A stretch of DNA of 64,000 nucleotides from Massospora cicadina (Eukaryota; Entomophthoromycota; Entomophthoromycetes; Entomophthorales; Entomophthoraceae): contig JAKSZP010009202.1 of the NCBI GenBank assembly GCA_022478985.1, positions 186,001 to 250,000 on the forward strand, written 5' to 3'. This document shows, one piece after another, positions 45,055 through 56,160 of this stretch. Position 1 is the stretch's first letter. Each line of letters opens with the position of its first letter. Under the pieces are notes generated by a model, which worked only from the letters and a program-made list of their open reading frames with translations, did not search any database and was not told the origin of the DNA. A program made the translations under genes and the position numbers.

Positions 45055-46370
45055 GTGCGCTCAGGGGGTTGTTCATTGACTAGACACTGGGGATCATCCC
45101 CCATCAGGTCTCAGCCAACCCGTCAATCAAGGGCAGCTGAAGAAATAGTTACTGAGGAAATTGACAGGCTGCTAGAGCAGGGGATGCTTGAACCATCTAA
45201 GAGCCCATGGGCGTCACCTGTCCTAATCGTTAAAAAGAAGTTTGTATTAACCACATATTAATTGACTACCAGAAGCTCAATAGTGTCACCAAAAAAGACT
45301 CATACCCTCTGCCGCGGATTGATGATGTGCTGGATCAGTTGGGTGGAGCTTGCTACTTCTCAGCAATGGACTTGATATCCGGTTATTGGCAAATTGAGTT
45401 GCCCGCAGAAGAACAAGAAAGATGCGCCATAATCACATCCAGGGGCTTTTCCAGCCAACTCATATGCCGCAAGGGCTATGTAATGCCCCTGCTACGTTCC
45501 AACGAGCAATGGACACCATTCTGGGCGATCTGAAGCTGTCATGTGTAATCATGTACCTTGGTGATATTAATGTCTTCTCTCACACATTCACTGAACACCT
45601 TACCCATTTGGAAGAGGTATTTCGCCAAATGGCTGAGGCCAATATTAAGATCAAGCCCCGTAAATGCCACTTCTTCAAGGATCAGCTGGAGTACCTCGGT
45701 TTTGTGGTGGATGCAACTGGGCTGAGACCCCAAACTGACAAGGTGGAGGCTATCTAGAAGATGACTATGCCAGTTAGTAAGCGAGAAATTCATGTGTTTT
45801 TGGGGATGGTGGGTTATTACCAACGCTTCATACAAAATTTCAGTTGCATTGGGAGTCCACTGTTTGAGCTACTAAAGAAGGATGCCATGTTTGAATGGAA
45901 GGAATGGCGCCAATATGCCTTTGATACACTCCAAACGGCACTAATTAGTGCGCTCATGTTATGCTACCCTAAATTTGATAAGAAATTTATAGTGCAGATG
46001 GTTGCATCACTTTCTGCTGTTGGGGCAGTCCTGTCTCAGAAGGGCGATAAGGGGGAGGAGCATCCTGTGGCGTACTGCAGTCATAGCTTGAATTGCCATG
46101 AACAAAATTATACCGTAACCAAGTGAGAGTTCTTAGCGGCGATTTATGCATACAAGAAGTTCTGAGTCTATTTGTATGGAGTAAAATTTAAGGTTTTAAT
46201 GGATCATGCATCGCTGCGCTGGTTGCAGAACTTGAAAGAGCCTGAGGGGCGGCTAGCCCGATGGGCTCTTAAGCTGCAAGCTTATGAATTTGAAATTCTT
46301 CATCAGCCAGGAGCAAAGCATCAGAACGCCGACTGCCTATCTCTTTTTTAGTACTAGATGCCGACTTCCT
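45055..46370 (+). pseudogene. Element C reverse transcriptase and RNase H
   Basis: RT: SKSPWASPVLIVKKK (45199-45243), MDLISGYWQIELPAEEQERC, PTHMPQGLCNAPATFQRAMD, then YLGD at 45554-45565, with the first catalytic Asp changed to Gly. LEYLGFVVDATGLRPQTDKV follows. RNase H: FDTLQTALISALMLCYPKFD, SLSAVGAVLSQKGDKGEEHP, VAYCSHSLNCHEQNYTV (to 46126), then DHASLRWLQNLKEPEGRLAR. A 17-bp half-LINE tail interrupts the end at 46343-46359. Confidence 0.87.
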
Positions 46371-46374
46371 ATCT
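46328..46374 (-). mobile_element. 17-bp half-LINE tail insertion with 15-bp TSD
   Basis: The insert cttttttagtactagat (46343-46359) is the reverse complement of the end of a type I half-LINE tail (ATCTAGTACTAAAAAAG). It is flanked by gccgactgcctatct (46328-46342) and gccgacttcctatct (46360-46374), identical at 14 of 15 bases. It breaks the end of the element C RNase H (HQNADCLSLF). Confidence 0.8.
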
Positions 46375-46579
46375 TGATTGCTAACTGTTGCAGTGATGGC
46401 GGACCTCAGTGATGTGATGTATGGCAATATACTCAGTGGAAAGTATGAAAACGAACCACCCCAAGTAATCAAAGTGTTAAATGAGTTCTGCATGAATAGC
46501 TTCCAGTGGAATGAAGAATTGTACAATTGTATTGGCAGGTCTACGGTGAATTTTCCACGGCCCTCCACACGGCTGGGAA

Positions 46580-47600
46580 TTATTATGAGCGCTCACAGGT
46601 CAGTCAGGCATGGTGGTGTGCGTAAGACTATGGAGTTGTTACGCCCACAATACTACTGGTAAAGTATGAGTCTCGATGTGCTTGAAACTATTTCCTGTTG
46701 CCATCAGTGCCAAGTGGAGAAGCCATTCCACCGTACAACGTCATATGGTTAGTAAAAGCACATTTTGCTTGGCATACGGTCTCCCTCAATGTAATTGGTC
46801 CCTTGCCAATAGGAGCCAACCATTGTAAGTACATTCTGGTGGCTATTGACCACTTGACTCAGTGGGTTGAGGCAAGGCAAGGGCAATACGGGATTTGGAA
46901 GCAGTTATGGTGGCCAAGTTTATAATGGAATGCATTATTCAGCGCCATGGTTGCCCTCAGTTCATTCTCACTGATAACAGAACCAACTTTAATTAGCACA
47001 TCCTCCCCAAACTAGATGAGCTTATGGGTATCCGCGGAGTTCTGACAACCCCAAACCACCCTGATTCAAATGGAATGGTCAAACGGGTGAATGGAACTTT
47101 GGTGAACATACTACAAAAACTAGTAATGGATCGCCTTCTGATTGGAGTTCTCTTCTTTCCACTGCCGTGTTTGCCTATAACATTAGTTATCATTCCACCA
47201 CGGGGAAGATTCCCTTCCAACTACTATATGGCTGACACCCAGACCTTCCAGCATTACTTTATTTATGTGTAGAGGACATGGGCAAAGTGGAACCCCATCA
47301 CTAAGTGTCAAACCTCGCGAACATTCTGATCAGACTGCAAACTGAAGCATATCCCTTCAGCTTAGCTAAAAAGATTAGGAATCAGGCCAACAATCAGGTA
47401 CATCTTAGCGGGCTGGCGACATTCAAGGATGGTGAGATGGTTTTCTTCCATGACCAACATGGATTTGGGTGGAAACACAAGCTGGCTAGTATATGGATTG
47501 GTCCATTTGAAGTCATTGAGAAGATTGGGGTCAATGAATATACTATCAAGGACCCCATTAGCGGTCAGATCATTAACTGAGTACATGCAAAATTCCTCCG
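46580..47600 (+). pseudogene. Element C integrase
   Basis: IMSAHRSVRHGGVRKTMELL and RPQYYW start the zinc-finger part, followed by CHQCQVEKPF. The core contains [28 protein letters not shown] and HPDSNGMVKRVNGTL (family NGMxERxNGTL; Glu changed to Lys). The C-terminal domain is clear: FKDGEMVFFHDQHG, then HKLASIWIGPFEVIEKIG, ending near 47580. At least one catalytic residue and several frames are lost. Confidence 0.85.
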
Positions 47601-47633
47601 AGCTTATAAGCAATAGGAGCCTCATTGTCCAGT

Positions 47634-48218
47634 CAAGGAGGGGTAATGTCACAATTCCAATATGACTGGACGATAAGCCCTAAGGCAATATGGCGAAATG
47701 AATGGAATCCGCCAGAATCAAACTGGTAATGGTAATTTAAGCGCTTTGGAATGAGGCAATATTGATATTAATGAGTTATATTGGATATAACGATTTTATA
47801 TTGGTTCGCCTCTAAAATAAGGTGATGTTGACATTTGACAATTGCCATTTAAATCACCTACAATTAAGGCGATAGCAATTTCAAGAATAACCAGCCAAAG
47901 CAAGGAGAATCGGTGGAACTGAATAGTCTAAGCTATGAGAGTGGTATCATCCAAGCCACTGTAATATAAGCGAGATGGGCGATCAAGAGGAGGGTTGTTG
48001 TTAAGTAAGTAGAGGAAGAGCAGAACAGAAGGAATCTGTGAGATTGAGCAAGAATAAATAAAAGAGGTTGCAGGAGCAAGTGCTCCATATTTTATATTAA
48101 GTTAATTTCTGATATTTCAAGGACAACGATATTCATAATGTTGGTCCTGATTGCTCAGTGGGTCAAACCCTGTGCAAAGTCCGCTGGCATATATAGGGAT
48201 ACTGCCGATTTTATAATA
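47634..48218 (+). repeat. Element C polypurine tract and 3' LTR
   Basis: The tract aaggaggggtaa (47635-47646) precedes the LTR TGTCACAATTCC... (47647-48218, 572 bp), which ends ATAATA where the 5' LTR has ATAACA. The next five bases, GTATA, belong to chromovirus B in minus orientation. Confidence 0.9.
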
Positions 48219-49111
48219 GTATAAGTCCCCAAAAATCTTCTCAATTCCTTAACTGAAGTTGGAGTGGGCCACTTACAAATCGCTTTCTCCTTGTCTGGAG
48301 TTATCATGTACCCTTGGTCAAACATGAAGTTGCCCAAAAAGGTGACCTAGGACTTAGAGAACTCACACTTAATTATTTTCAGTGTAAGGTTGGTAGCCCT
48401 CAAACGTTTTACCACCTGCTGAAGGTGTACTGCATGGGACTCATTGTCAGGGGAAAATGCCAAAATATCATTATATAAGCTACTGCGCATAGCCCCAACA
48501 GGTCCCCCAAAGCCACATCAATATGACGTTGAAAGATAGCAGGGGCATATTTAAGCCCAAAGGTCATAACCCAAAATTAGAATATTCCTTTTCTGGTATG
48601 GAATGTGGTTAGCCACTCCTGTCCCTTCTTGACAGATCTGATTGAACGCGTATAAATAATCCAGCTTGGAGAAGACTCGCGCCTTCTCCACATAGCATTT
48701 AATCTGTGAGTCCAGGGGGATGCAATGTAAGTATTATATGGTGACTTTGTTAAGATTCCCATAGTCTATGCATGAGAGTAAGGTACCATCAGCCTTCTCT
48801 ACAAAGAGAAGTGGGGAACACACAGGGGAGGTACACTGAAAAATAGCATCTTTGGCTAACTGCTCTTTAACCCACACATCTTTGGCCGCTTCCTCCCATA
48901 CAGTAGATGGGTAATCTGAGGAAGATATATGAACCAGATCCACAGTGATCTTGAACTCGCAATCAAACTCTGAAAGATCTGGTAATGCATTAACTGAAGC
49001 TACATCAAACAAAGATATCAACTCTTCCAAGCAGGAAGGTAGGAGAACCTCCACTGTGGGCCTCATCAATGGGGCAAGACTGAGAGTGTGCATATTAGGC
49101 CAGTGGGGCAA
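48219..49111 (-). pseudogene. Chromovirus B reverse transcriptase, N-terminal part
   Basis: Minus strand. VWVKEQLAKDAIFQCTSPVC, then LLFVEKADGTLLSCIDYGNL (49111-48734), then VFSKLDYLYAFNQI, then LYNDILAFSPDN at the catalytic box. YND (48475-48467) stands where YxDD is expected, with Asp changed to Asn. It continues VVKRLRATNLTLKIIKCEFS and ends in the thumb at WPTPTSVKELRRFLGTY (48222). The protein picks up at 55589 on the plus strand with TFLR. Confidence 0.87.
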
Positions 49112-49324
49112 ATCGCCATGAATGTTGGCTTTGGTAAAAGAACAACCAACTTTAGACCATTCTCAAAGTTAAAAATAGGGTATTTTCTTTCAAGTTAGTC
49201 CTGACGTCAAACTTTCGCCACCACTATACATCCAAAATGATGGGGTACAAGGGATTTTTGATATCTTGGAAGTGGTCAGACAAATGATATGTGCCAACTT
49301 GATAGTCCACTAACCCCTTGATCT

Positions 49325-50255
49325 TCAACGTGTGATACCTTGGGAAGCCCCTTCTCTAACCATACCACCTGGTAAGTAACTCAGCTCAAGGTGGTCGGCT
49401 AGGTTTTGGTCCATAAAATTCTCAGAGGCTCCAGTAACCACCAAAATAATAGTTCTGATTTTCCCTAAAGGGGATGAAATGGTAGTAGTCAGTAGAATAT
49501 AACCCGAATGATCTTTATTTATAGCAGAAAAAACCAACACTTCATTACCAAACGCTTCTTCAGGGTCAAAAATTCCCCCAGGATTTGCATTTGCATCAAA
49601 GAATGGAGAGGGATATTTGGCCACTTTTACTACTGAGGCCACATATCCCACCATATCTTCAGCAACTGCATAAACGTTCTTCTATTGTAGCTGTAACGCC
49701 TTCTCCTCCTACTGGGTTCCATAGATCGTGGTTATGGTCAAGCGTGGGTTTTCTGGGGTGATTACACTGAAATGGAGTCCATATCTGAGCCATATGGGAA
49801 GAGACATGGCTTGGTAGTATATGTAAAAACGTCATCAGAAAATGTGTTTTGGATCATGATTGACCCTACCCCCATCCCAATGACACTTTGTATGACGTTA
49901 TCCAAGGTCAACACCATCAGGCACTTTGTTGATGATCCCACCTTTACCATCTGAATGTGATGCCAAGAAAAACGATTTATATAGTTAATTTCATTAAATT
50001 TGGCAGAAAGTCAGGGAATCACAACTCTCAGATCATGAAGTGACCATATCCACCAGGTATGGGCAAGAAAAGTAAGTACCTTCTGGTTGGAGGTAGTGAA
50101 AATAACGCCAGATTTCCCCAACCCTCAGCAAAATGCAAAAACAGTGGTGAGCCCCACCGCGGCCATGGCCATCAGCTGGCGCACACCATTTGAACTTCAC
50201 AAAAGTCCTACATGGAACAGTTTGTGCACATAAAGATAAGAGGTTAGTCGTCTAA
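49325..50255 (-). pseudogene. Chromovirus B gag remnant and protease
   Basis: Only about 600 bp separate the LTR from the protease, so gag is short or partly deleted. I cannot identify a knuckle. The protease region (49654-49325) reads SGYILLTTTISSPLGKIRTI, then ILVVTGASENFMDQNLADHL. VTGAS replaces the expected DTGAS, so the catalytic Asp is lost. Confidence 0.65.
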
Positions 50256-51146
50256 TGTCAAGAGAGTATCTATAACTCTCCAAAAACCGGCGTGGTGGTG
50301 CTTGGTGCACAAAACCAACGCAAGGAAATAGTAGTCATCGTTATAATAATCAAAAAGCAGCAAAGGGTTCTATAGCTGAAGAGGCTCATGGCGAGGGTGT
50401 TGAGCACAGCAATCATGATAATAAGATTGGAATTATTTAAAACTTGGCCGTGCCCCAGAGGGCTGTTCAGAGCCAAGTTTGGTACAGGGGTATGGTGCAC
50501 TGGTGACCGGGTTTGGAGGGAATCTGGTAGGCCCAGCGGTATATCAGAAGCTTTATTAAAGTTTAAAAGAATTAAATAGACTAACATGTCATAAGACCTC
50601 CTCAAAGAGGTCCACGCACAGGTGCTCCCAAGTCAACATATGGAAAACGTAAAATGACTATTGGGGTTTATTGGGGAGACAACCAATGAGAAACGTTGGT
50701 CTTGAGAGAACATAATTAACAAACTTGGGAAATTCTGGGTTGGAAGAAGTGGTCCCAAGCCTTGGTGCACAATAGGCACACGCACCCATCTGAAAGGATA
50801 GCATACCTTAAAACTGACCTCACTTGAGTGATCAATTGAAGTTGTACCTGACCCAAGCTCATAATTTCATTGATGGAACAGCTTTAGAACCCCCGTTCCA
50901 TAATTGACTGGATAGAACCATTGTCATTCATAAAATAGCTCATCCGTTTTAACGTCTGAGCTGAAACAAGGGTCTGGGCGTTTTACACCTCCTTTGTACC
51001 AACCTGGACATATTTGGCTTGTACCAAGCGTTGGTCCATGGTGTGCTTGAGGTCAGGAAGGGCCTGAAGTTTAACCTTCTGGACCTCCTGCCGCCTAGCC
51101 TTGTCCTTGGGGTTGTTGCCTTCTATCAAGTCATGTAAACATGACA
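50256..51146 (-). repeat. Chromovirus B 5' LTR
   Basis: 891 bp, on the minus strand TGTCATGTTTACATGAC ... CTCTTGACA. It matches the 3' LTR at 57794-58685 (892 bp) at roughly 88-90% by eye. The first bases form a palindrome, GTCATG-TTTA-CATGAC. The flank (minus) is gtaga, against ttaga after the 3' LTR. Confidence 0.9.
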
Positions 51147-52045
51147 TCTACCACAAAGTCCAGTATTCCTTCCCAGTAGTAACGATTTTTAATTACTCAT
51201 AGGTTATTATGGCTCTTCCAAGTCCTAAAGAGTTTTTGGCTTCCATAATAACTGGTGCCATGATTGTCATTTCATCATTTTCTGAACTGGTTCATCTTTG
51301 TCCTCACAATAATCTTGTTACATGAGTAGGTCATATAACTGTCAGCTTTGATGTTATTTTAATGTATTACAAAAAATCTTAATAGTCCATCTACGTTCAT
51401 TTATTTTGTTCCTAATAAATAAAAAACTTTCATTTTGTAGTGCTGCAGTTTGAGAGCAAATCTGGCTACCCTCCTGTTAGTCCCTTCATATTTTGTGACC
51501 ACCTTAAAGAATCATGGTCTATAAAAACATTAAAGTTTGTACCATACAAGATATGCCAGAAGTGCTTCACTGTGAGTAGAATGGTTTAAAATTCTATTAA
51601 AAAGATAATATAATTGCACTAAGCCTTTGAGAGCGTCTTGTTGTTATAGGTCACTGGGCAATCAATGCCTTCATCATCCAGTTATGAGAGAATGTACCCT
51701 AGGGTTAAGTCAGAGGCATGTGTAAAAAAGGATTAAAGGCTTCCCATAATCTGGGTGTCTCAAATTTTGGTCTTCTTTTTAATAAAGCTCATTGTCTTGA
51801 CTGTAGTTCATCACTATACTACTCATATAAAAGATGTGTTTTTGGCAAGAAAACGAACAAGAGTTCAGAAGTTTGAGATAAATAAGTGATAAATTGTTTT
51901 AATATCCAATCATTTTTAATGATATTTATATATCTCTGAGACTCTTTGAATCAGGCTTCCTAAAAAATTTTCAACCTTATTGTACAAGAGGTATATTCCT
52001 TCATGTAATAATGGAGTTTCCTAAATATTTAAATTCTATGTTAAA
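51147..52045 (-). pseudogene. Element E RT thumb, RNase H and start of integrase
   Basis: Minus strand, many stops. EFKYLG (52040), then SLRDI and KMIGY match the RT end of C (LEYLGF, SKREIHVFLGMVGY). RNase H follows: LRHPDYGKP (near 51770), LDDEGIDCPVTYNNKTLS, and RRVARFALKLQHYKMKVFYL (51470-51400). The integrase finger NRYYWEGI lies at about 51190-51165. It begins at the 16-bp LINE duplication (52030-52045) and ends at the chromovirus LTR. It is the middle part of element E, now inverted relative to the 5' part. Confidence 0.75.
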
Positions 52046-52123
52046 TTTTTTATTTCTAATAAAAATAACATCAGTTACCAAGATTTGATTTGATCAGATA
52101 ATTTTGATAATCACACAGGTGAG

Positions 52124-53330
52124 ATGAGCGGATTCAATAAAACCCAACAAAACTTGGCAAAAGTCAAATTTTGGGCTTTGGCCAAAACGGTGCATTCAAG
52201 GGCAAAAAACGCCCTGGAGGAAACCAGGAGCCAACGTTTTCAAAAAACCCCAAGCCCAAACACCACCTGGGTTTGTGGAGTTTATCACATAACAAAACCA
52301 ATACATGGAAATACAGTACACACAGCCCCTATCAAAAATGGAACATGGGCTCCGACTTTTCTTAGGGGTAGATTCCCCAACTCTGTGGGAGAAGGTAGGT
52401 GAGGCACAGGCCTCCCTCTTTCCACACACGGTATACATTATCACCCACACCATCCACCACAGCTGAATTGATATGGGTTTTAAACCCAAAGAAGATGCAG
52501 ACGCCGCAGCAAAAGTCTGTGTCAATATAGCCCTCCCCAGGGGCAAAAAAATTGTGCACACCGCGTGCACCAGATGGAACAAAGCAAACACTTTGTTCAT
52601 CTCATTCAACTCACTTCCCACCAACCTCCACATAAGCTAATCGAGGAAGGACTCTAATTTGGCCTTCAGAGCTATGGAGAAATAAAACAACTAGAACTAC
52701 AGCGTTTCCACCTGATTTTAAACCTGTGCACAGGAAAGGCAATTGATGTAATTGACCTGGTCCCTGACGTGGCCACAAATTGGACCAAAATTCCATGCAC
52801 CATGGTGGTTCACCTCCCAGATAGGGGAGTGTTGAAACCTTTCTGAATCACATTGGAATGCGCACCACCCATCTGCAACCATTGCATCACACTGGGGCAT
52901 AGGGAGCATGCGTGCCCCATAAAAGGAGGGAATCATGGCCCTGCACTTTTGCAACAATTCCATGGACAAAGATGAGGAGTCCTTCAGAAGAATGGCCAAC
53001 GTCAACCATGCTTTCCTCTGGGGAGAGGACGGACACTACATCCTCATTGACCCAATCTCACCCAAATTATGCAAACAGGTGCAGAAGGCCCGCAAGCAGG
53101 CAGCAGCCAAGGATTCATCTCTCATAACATCCTCCATCAACCTGAACCAAATCCATATGGACAGATAGGAAATCAGACAAACCAGCTAATCAGAAAACAA
53201 CTCCCAAGCCGGAGAAACCATGGAGGATGTGATCTGAGCTAAACAGTCAGATTGGACAACCCATGCAGAAAGTTTTCTCAGCAAGCTGACAGAATCACCA
53301 TGTGACCCCAATCAATAAACCTACCAGGAC
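52124..53330 (+). pseudogene. LINE-alpha copy 3 ORF1 protein
   Basis: It starts MSGFNKTQQN, parallel to MSGRSW in copy 2. The block MGFKPKEDADAAAKVC (about 52470-52520) matches LGFKSKKAADKAAAVC. The knuckle CNHCITLGHREHAC is intact at 52874-52915. The alanine- and glutamate-rich tail (QVQKARKQAAAKDSS, 53078-53120) matches KKAKQACRAAAKE of copy 2. Frameshifts near 52400 and 52640 and later stops break it. Confidence 0.8.
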
Positions 53331-53631
53331 ATTTTGAATCCACTATGGATGAGCCAACAGGGCCCAGAGCTCAAAATCAAACCCCAAAACATCAGAAACC
53401 AATCAGCGCACCAATTTGAATTAAACAAAATCACATGTGGAAAAGCTTAATACAATCCTAAAATCTAACAATACCCACAAAAAACCATCACAAGATAAGG
53501 AGCCAGAAAACGCCTCAGAGTGGACTGGCCCAATCACACGGAGCAAGTCCAAGGCAATGAGAGGGGGACTAGGGCTGGAAGGCCCGCCCAACCGCTCCTG
53601 AGGTGCTGCGGGCACCTCAGTGCCACTAGGG

Positions 53632-54330
53632 ATGCTAAACATCGCAGGAGCCAGGGCTCAAGCGTCCTGAGCCAAAAAGCTGGACTTCCTGTGCAAACCC
53701 CCGGTAGCTATATTGGCCATCTAAGATACCCACTGTCTACAGGGGGAAGAGGGATCCTGGGCGGCCAGGGTCTCACCATCCCAGTCAATATGGACGTCCA
53801 ACTGTGGGGTGGTCATCCATAATAATAACAAAAAATTAAAAAGTGTCAAATCCTCCTCACACTTAGATGGCTGCATCCTAATCACAAGTATTGCAAACTA
53901 AGAGGCCACACTATTGATAGCTTGTATCTACACACCATGCACCGCATCTGAGAGGAAACAAATCCTCAAATTTCTCCCAATGCTCAACCTCTCACTGGAC
54001 ACCATCCTGTTGGGCGACTTTAACTGCTGGGATGACCCCACTATGGACTGATGGCCCAACCCCAGGGGATACCTACTGGGACACGTCAAGTTACACACAA
54101 TGAGGGCATCCCTAGGCCTGTATGACACCCTCCCCCAGGTCTCCACTCCTTCCCCACATGACCCAACCACAGCATATGCAAGGGTGCGCTCATCTTGATG
54201 AGCTGCATCAACCACATCCTTGCACCAAAATCCTATCACTTGTTTATTACTAACTTCGCCACTAAAAATTAATTTCTCTGACCACCATCTAGTTTTGGTG
54301 CAGCCCACGCCAACCAGGACTCAAACGCAG
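53632..54330 (+). pseudogene. LINE-alpha copy 3 endonuclease
   Basis: From MLNIAGARAQAS (53632) through LLIACIYTPCTAS, LGDFNCWDDPTMD (GDFN at 54013-54024), SCINHILAP (family SRIDHIL) and FSDHHLVLV (SDHH at 54277-54288). It keeps more catalytic residues than copy 2. The glutamate motif has decayed (AILAI-stop-DTHC), and stops occur near 53671 and 53722. Confidence 0.8.
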
Positions 54331-54592
54331 ATGTCACCCTGGAGGAAGCTATACCCAGAGAATATAAAAATCCCCAAAATTTCCAACTGGGTCAAGCACG
54401 AAGCTTCAAACCCAAAATTCACTACCCCGTTCACAATGGATTCATCAAATCTTGGGAAAAATTCAAATCTGAACTAATAAAAAACCCGCCATATTACATT
54501 GCACAAATACACCACAGGTACTGCCACAATCAGACGCACCCTGGCAGAACTTGACCACCATTAACTCAATACCTCAAAAACCAGATACAGCC

Positions 54593-55588
54593 TGTCATGA
54601 TTTTAACCAGATGGAATCCTCCAATGATTAAGCGTTATTTGGAATGATATAGCCAATCCTGGAAGAATGGTTTATTGACTGAATTTCGTGTGCTTTAAAT
54701 GTGATTGCTGGTTAGTTGCTCCCCAATTTTGGTTGAGCCAAAATTAGTATTCCGCCAAGGTTGGTATTTTAGGTTCAAGTGGGGACAATTGGTGGCCCCA
54801 AATTAGTAGAAGGATCACCAGCGACTAATAGCTGAGGATGATCCAAACAGTCGGTGGAATCAGTGGTTGATGCCAACAGCAATTTGTGGTCCATTGTGGG
54901 ATTTCTGGTGCAAAGCCGATGTATTCAGTTCAGACGTTCGCTGCCTGATTATCTGATGTTGGTGGATCCAACAATTATGAGTATGAGGTGGCTGAGGTTG
55001 TTTCCAGTGCCTAATTTATTAAGAAGTTGATGTAAGCAAAGATGCCAAGATATTCCAAGTCAAGCAAGTGACCAAAGTTGTGGTGCATTATTATTAATTT
55101 AAAGGTCAAATCCAAATTTGACATTTATTTAAATTATTTGTTTATATGGTTCACTGTTGACTTAAGGCTGAGGATAAGACCAAAACTAATTTGGACATTG
55201 GGAAGGATGGAGTGAGAGGTTCGACGCCAGGGAAGAGATTATGTAGAAGTAGTAGAAATAGAAGAAGAAGAGAAGTGGTTGGCTGGAAGAACCAGTGGAA
55301 GAGCTGATAGGCTGGCGATGGGCGCAGTAGCCTTTTTGTAAATAGTATAAATACCTGGCGCTTCCCTTTCAATAAATATCTTCCTTTGATAATTCTTATT
55401 ATGATTTAAGTTTATATTTATTTCGTTGTTTAGGGAATGAGTATAGGATCCCTGAAATGGCGCAGGTGACATGCCAAGGGGTTAGCCGGCGCTGCTAGCC
55501 CTGACGCCTAAGGCAAAACGGCAAGGGCTGACCAGTCTTCATACTGGTTAGCCTGCCAACTACATGAGCCCAAAGTCGATTTTCAACA
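54593..55588 (+). repeat. Solo LTR A
   Basis: 996 bp, TGTCATGATTTT...TTTTCAACA. It carries TATAAATA at 55346-55353 and an AATAAA shortly after, as in LTR A copy 2. No internal gypsy sequence adjoins it on either side. The left five bases, CAGCC, belong to LINE-alpha copy 3. The right five, TATAC, belong to chromovirus B. These do not match each other, but each matches a partner at the element C borders. Confidence 0.87.
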
Positions 55589-56160
55589 TATACGTTCCTA
55601 AGAAGTTCACACCAAGCCTTTCTGAAGTTGAGGCGTCTTTGTATAAGGCAAGTGGGGCAAAAGTACTTCATTGGTCCTCCATTTTGGAAGATGCCCTATA
55701 AGTAGTAAAATGTACTCTGCTGTCCACTTCCATTCTTCGCTATGTTAACCCCAATAAAGAGTTTATTTATGCTTCAGATGGCTCCAACTTCGCCATAGTG
55801 GCAGCCCTATTAAAAGTAGGTGAAGATGGAATAAAGCATCCAGTGGGATATTTTTCTAGGAAGATGTCTCTACCAGAGTTAAACTATGCCGTGTATGATA
55901 AAGAGTTATTAGCAGTGGTTGAGGTGCTGACTTATTGGTGTCATCACTTGCATGGCTCATCCCAACCCTTCCGCATATGTACAGATCACTGTGCCTTACT
56001 GTATTACCGCGCACCCCATGTCTTAACCCCACGGCAAACCCTCTGACATGAGACCCTTGTCCAATATGTGTTTTCTTATGAGTTTACAAAGAGAAAGGAG
56101 AATGGTTTGGTGGATGCTTTAAGCCGTAACCCTGCACTAGCTCCCAATACAAAGGAGGTA
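55589..56160 (+). pseudogene. Chromovirus B RT end and RNase H
   Basis: It begins mid-protein with TFLR, then one base off KKFTPSLSEVEASLYKA, the RT thumb. RNase H: EFIYASDGSNFAIVAALLKV, then HPVGYFSRKMSLPELNYAVY, DKELLAVVEVLTYWCHHL and ICTDHCALLYYRAPHVLTPR. ENGLVDALSRNPALAPN closes the domain near 56145. Stops occur at 55697 and 56044. The start lies directly against the end of LTR A. Confidence 0.88.

Larger units (their letters stand above)
34053..48218 (+). mobile_element. Gypsy element C with element D nested inside
   Basis: LTR (34053-34623), primer-binding site, gag start (34687), then element D (34857-42871), gag remainder (42877-43640), protease (44100-44390), dUTPase-like module (44610-44865), RT (45055-45900), RNase H (45940-46370), integrase (46580-47600), polypurine tract (47634-47646) and 3' LTR (47647-48218). 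Without D, C is about 6.15 kb. The flanks GGCTG (left) and GTATA (right) differ, which is explained if 48219-54592 is inverted. Confidence 0.9.
52046..54592 (+). mobile_element. LINE-alpha copy 3, 5' half
   Basis: Plus strand: leader (TTTTTTATTTC onward, TTTGATAATCACACAG near 52110), ORF1 (52124-53330) and endonuclease (53632-54330). It reaches the linker equivalent to copy 2 5365-5370, ending ...GATACAGCC at 54592 where LTR A starts. The 3' half is at 34052-31307 in the other orientation. Together they make about 5.29 kb, against 5.2 kb for copy 2. Confidence 0.87.
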
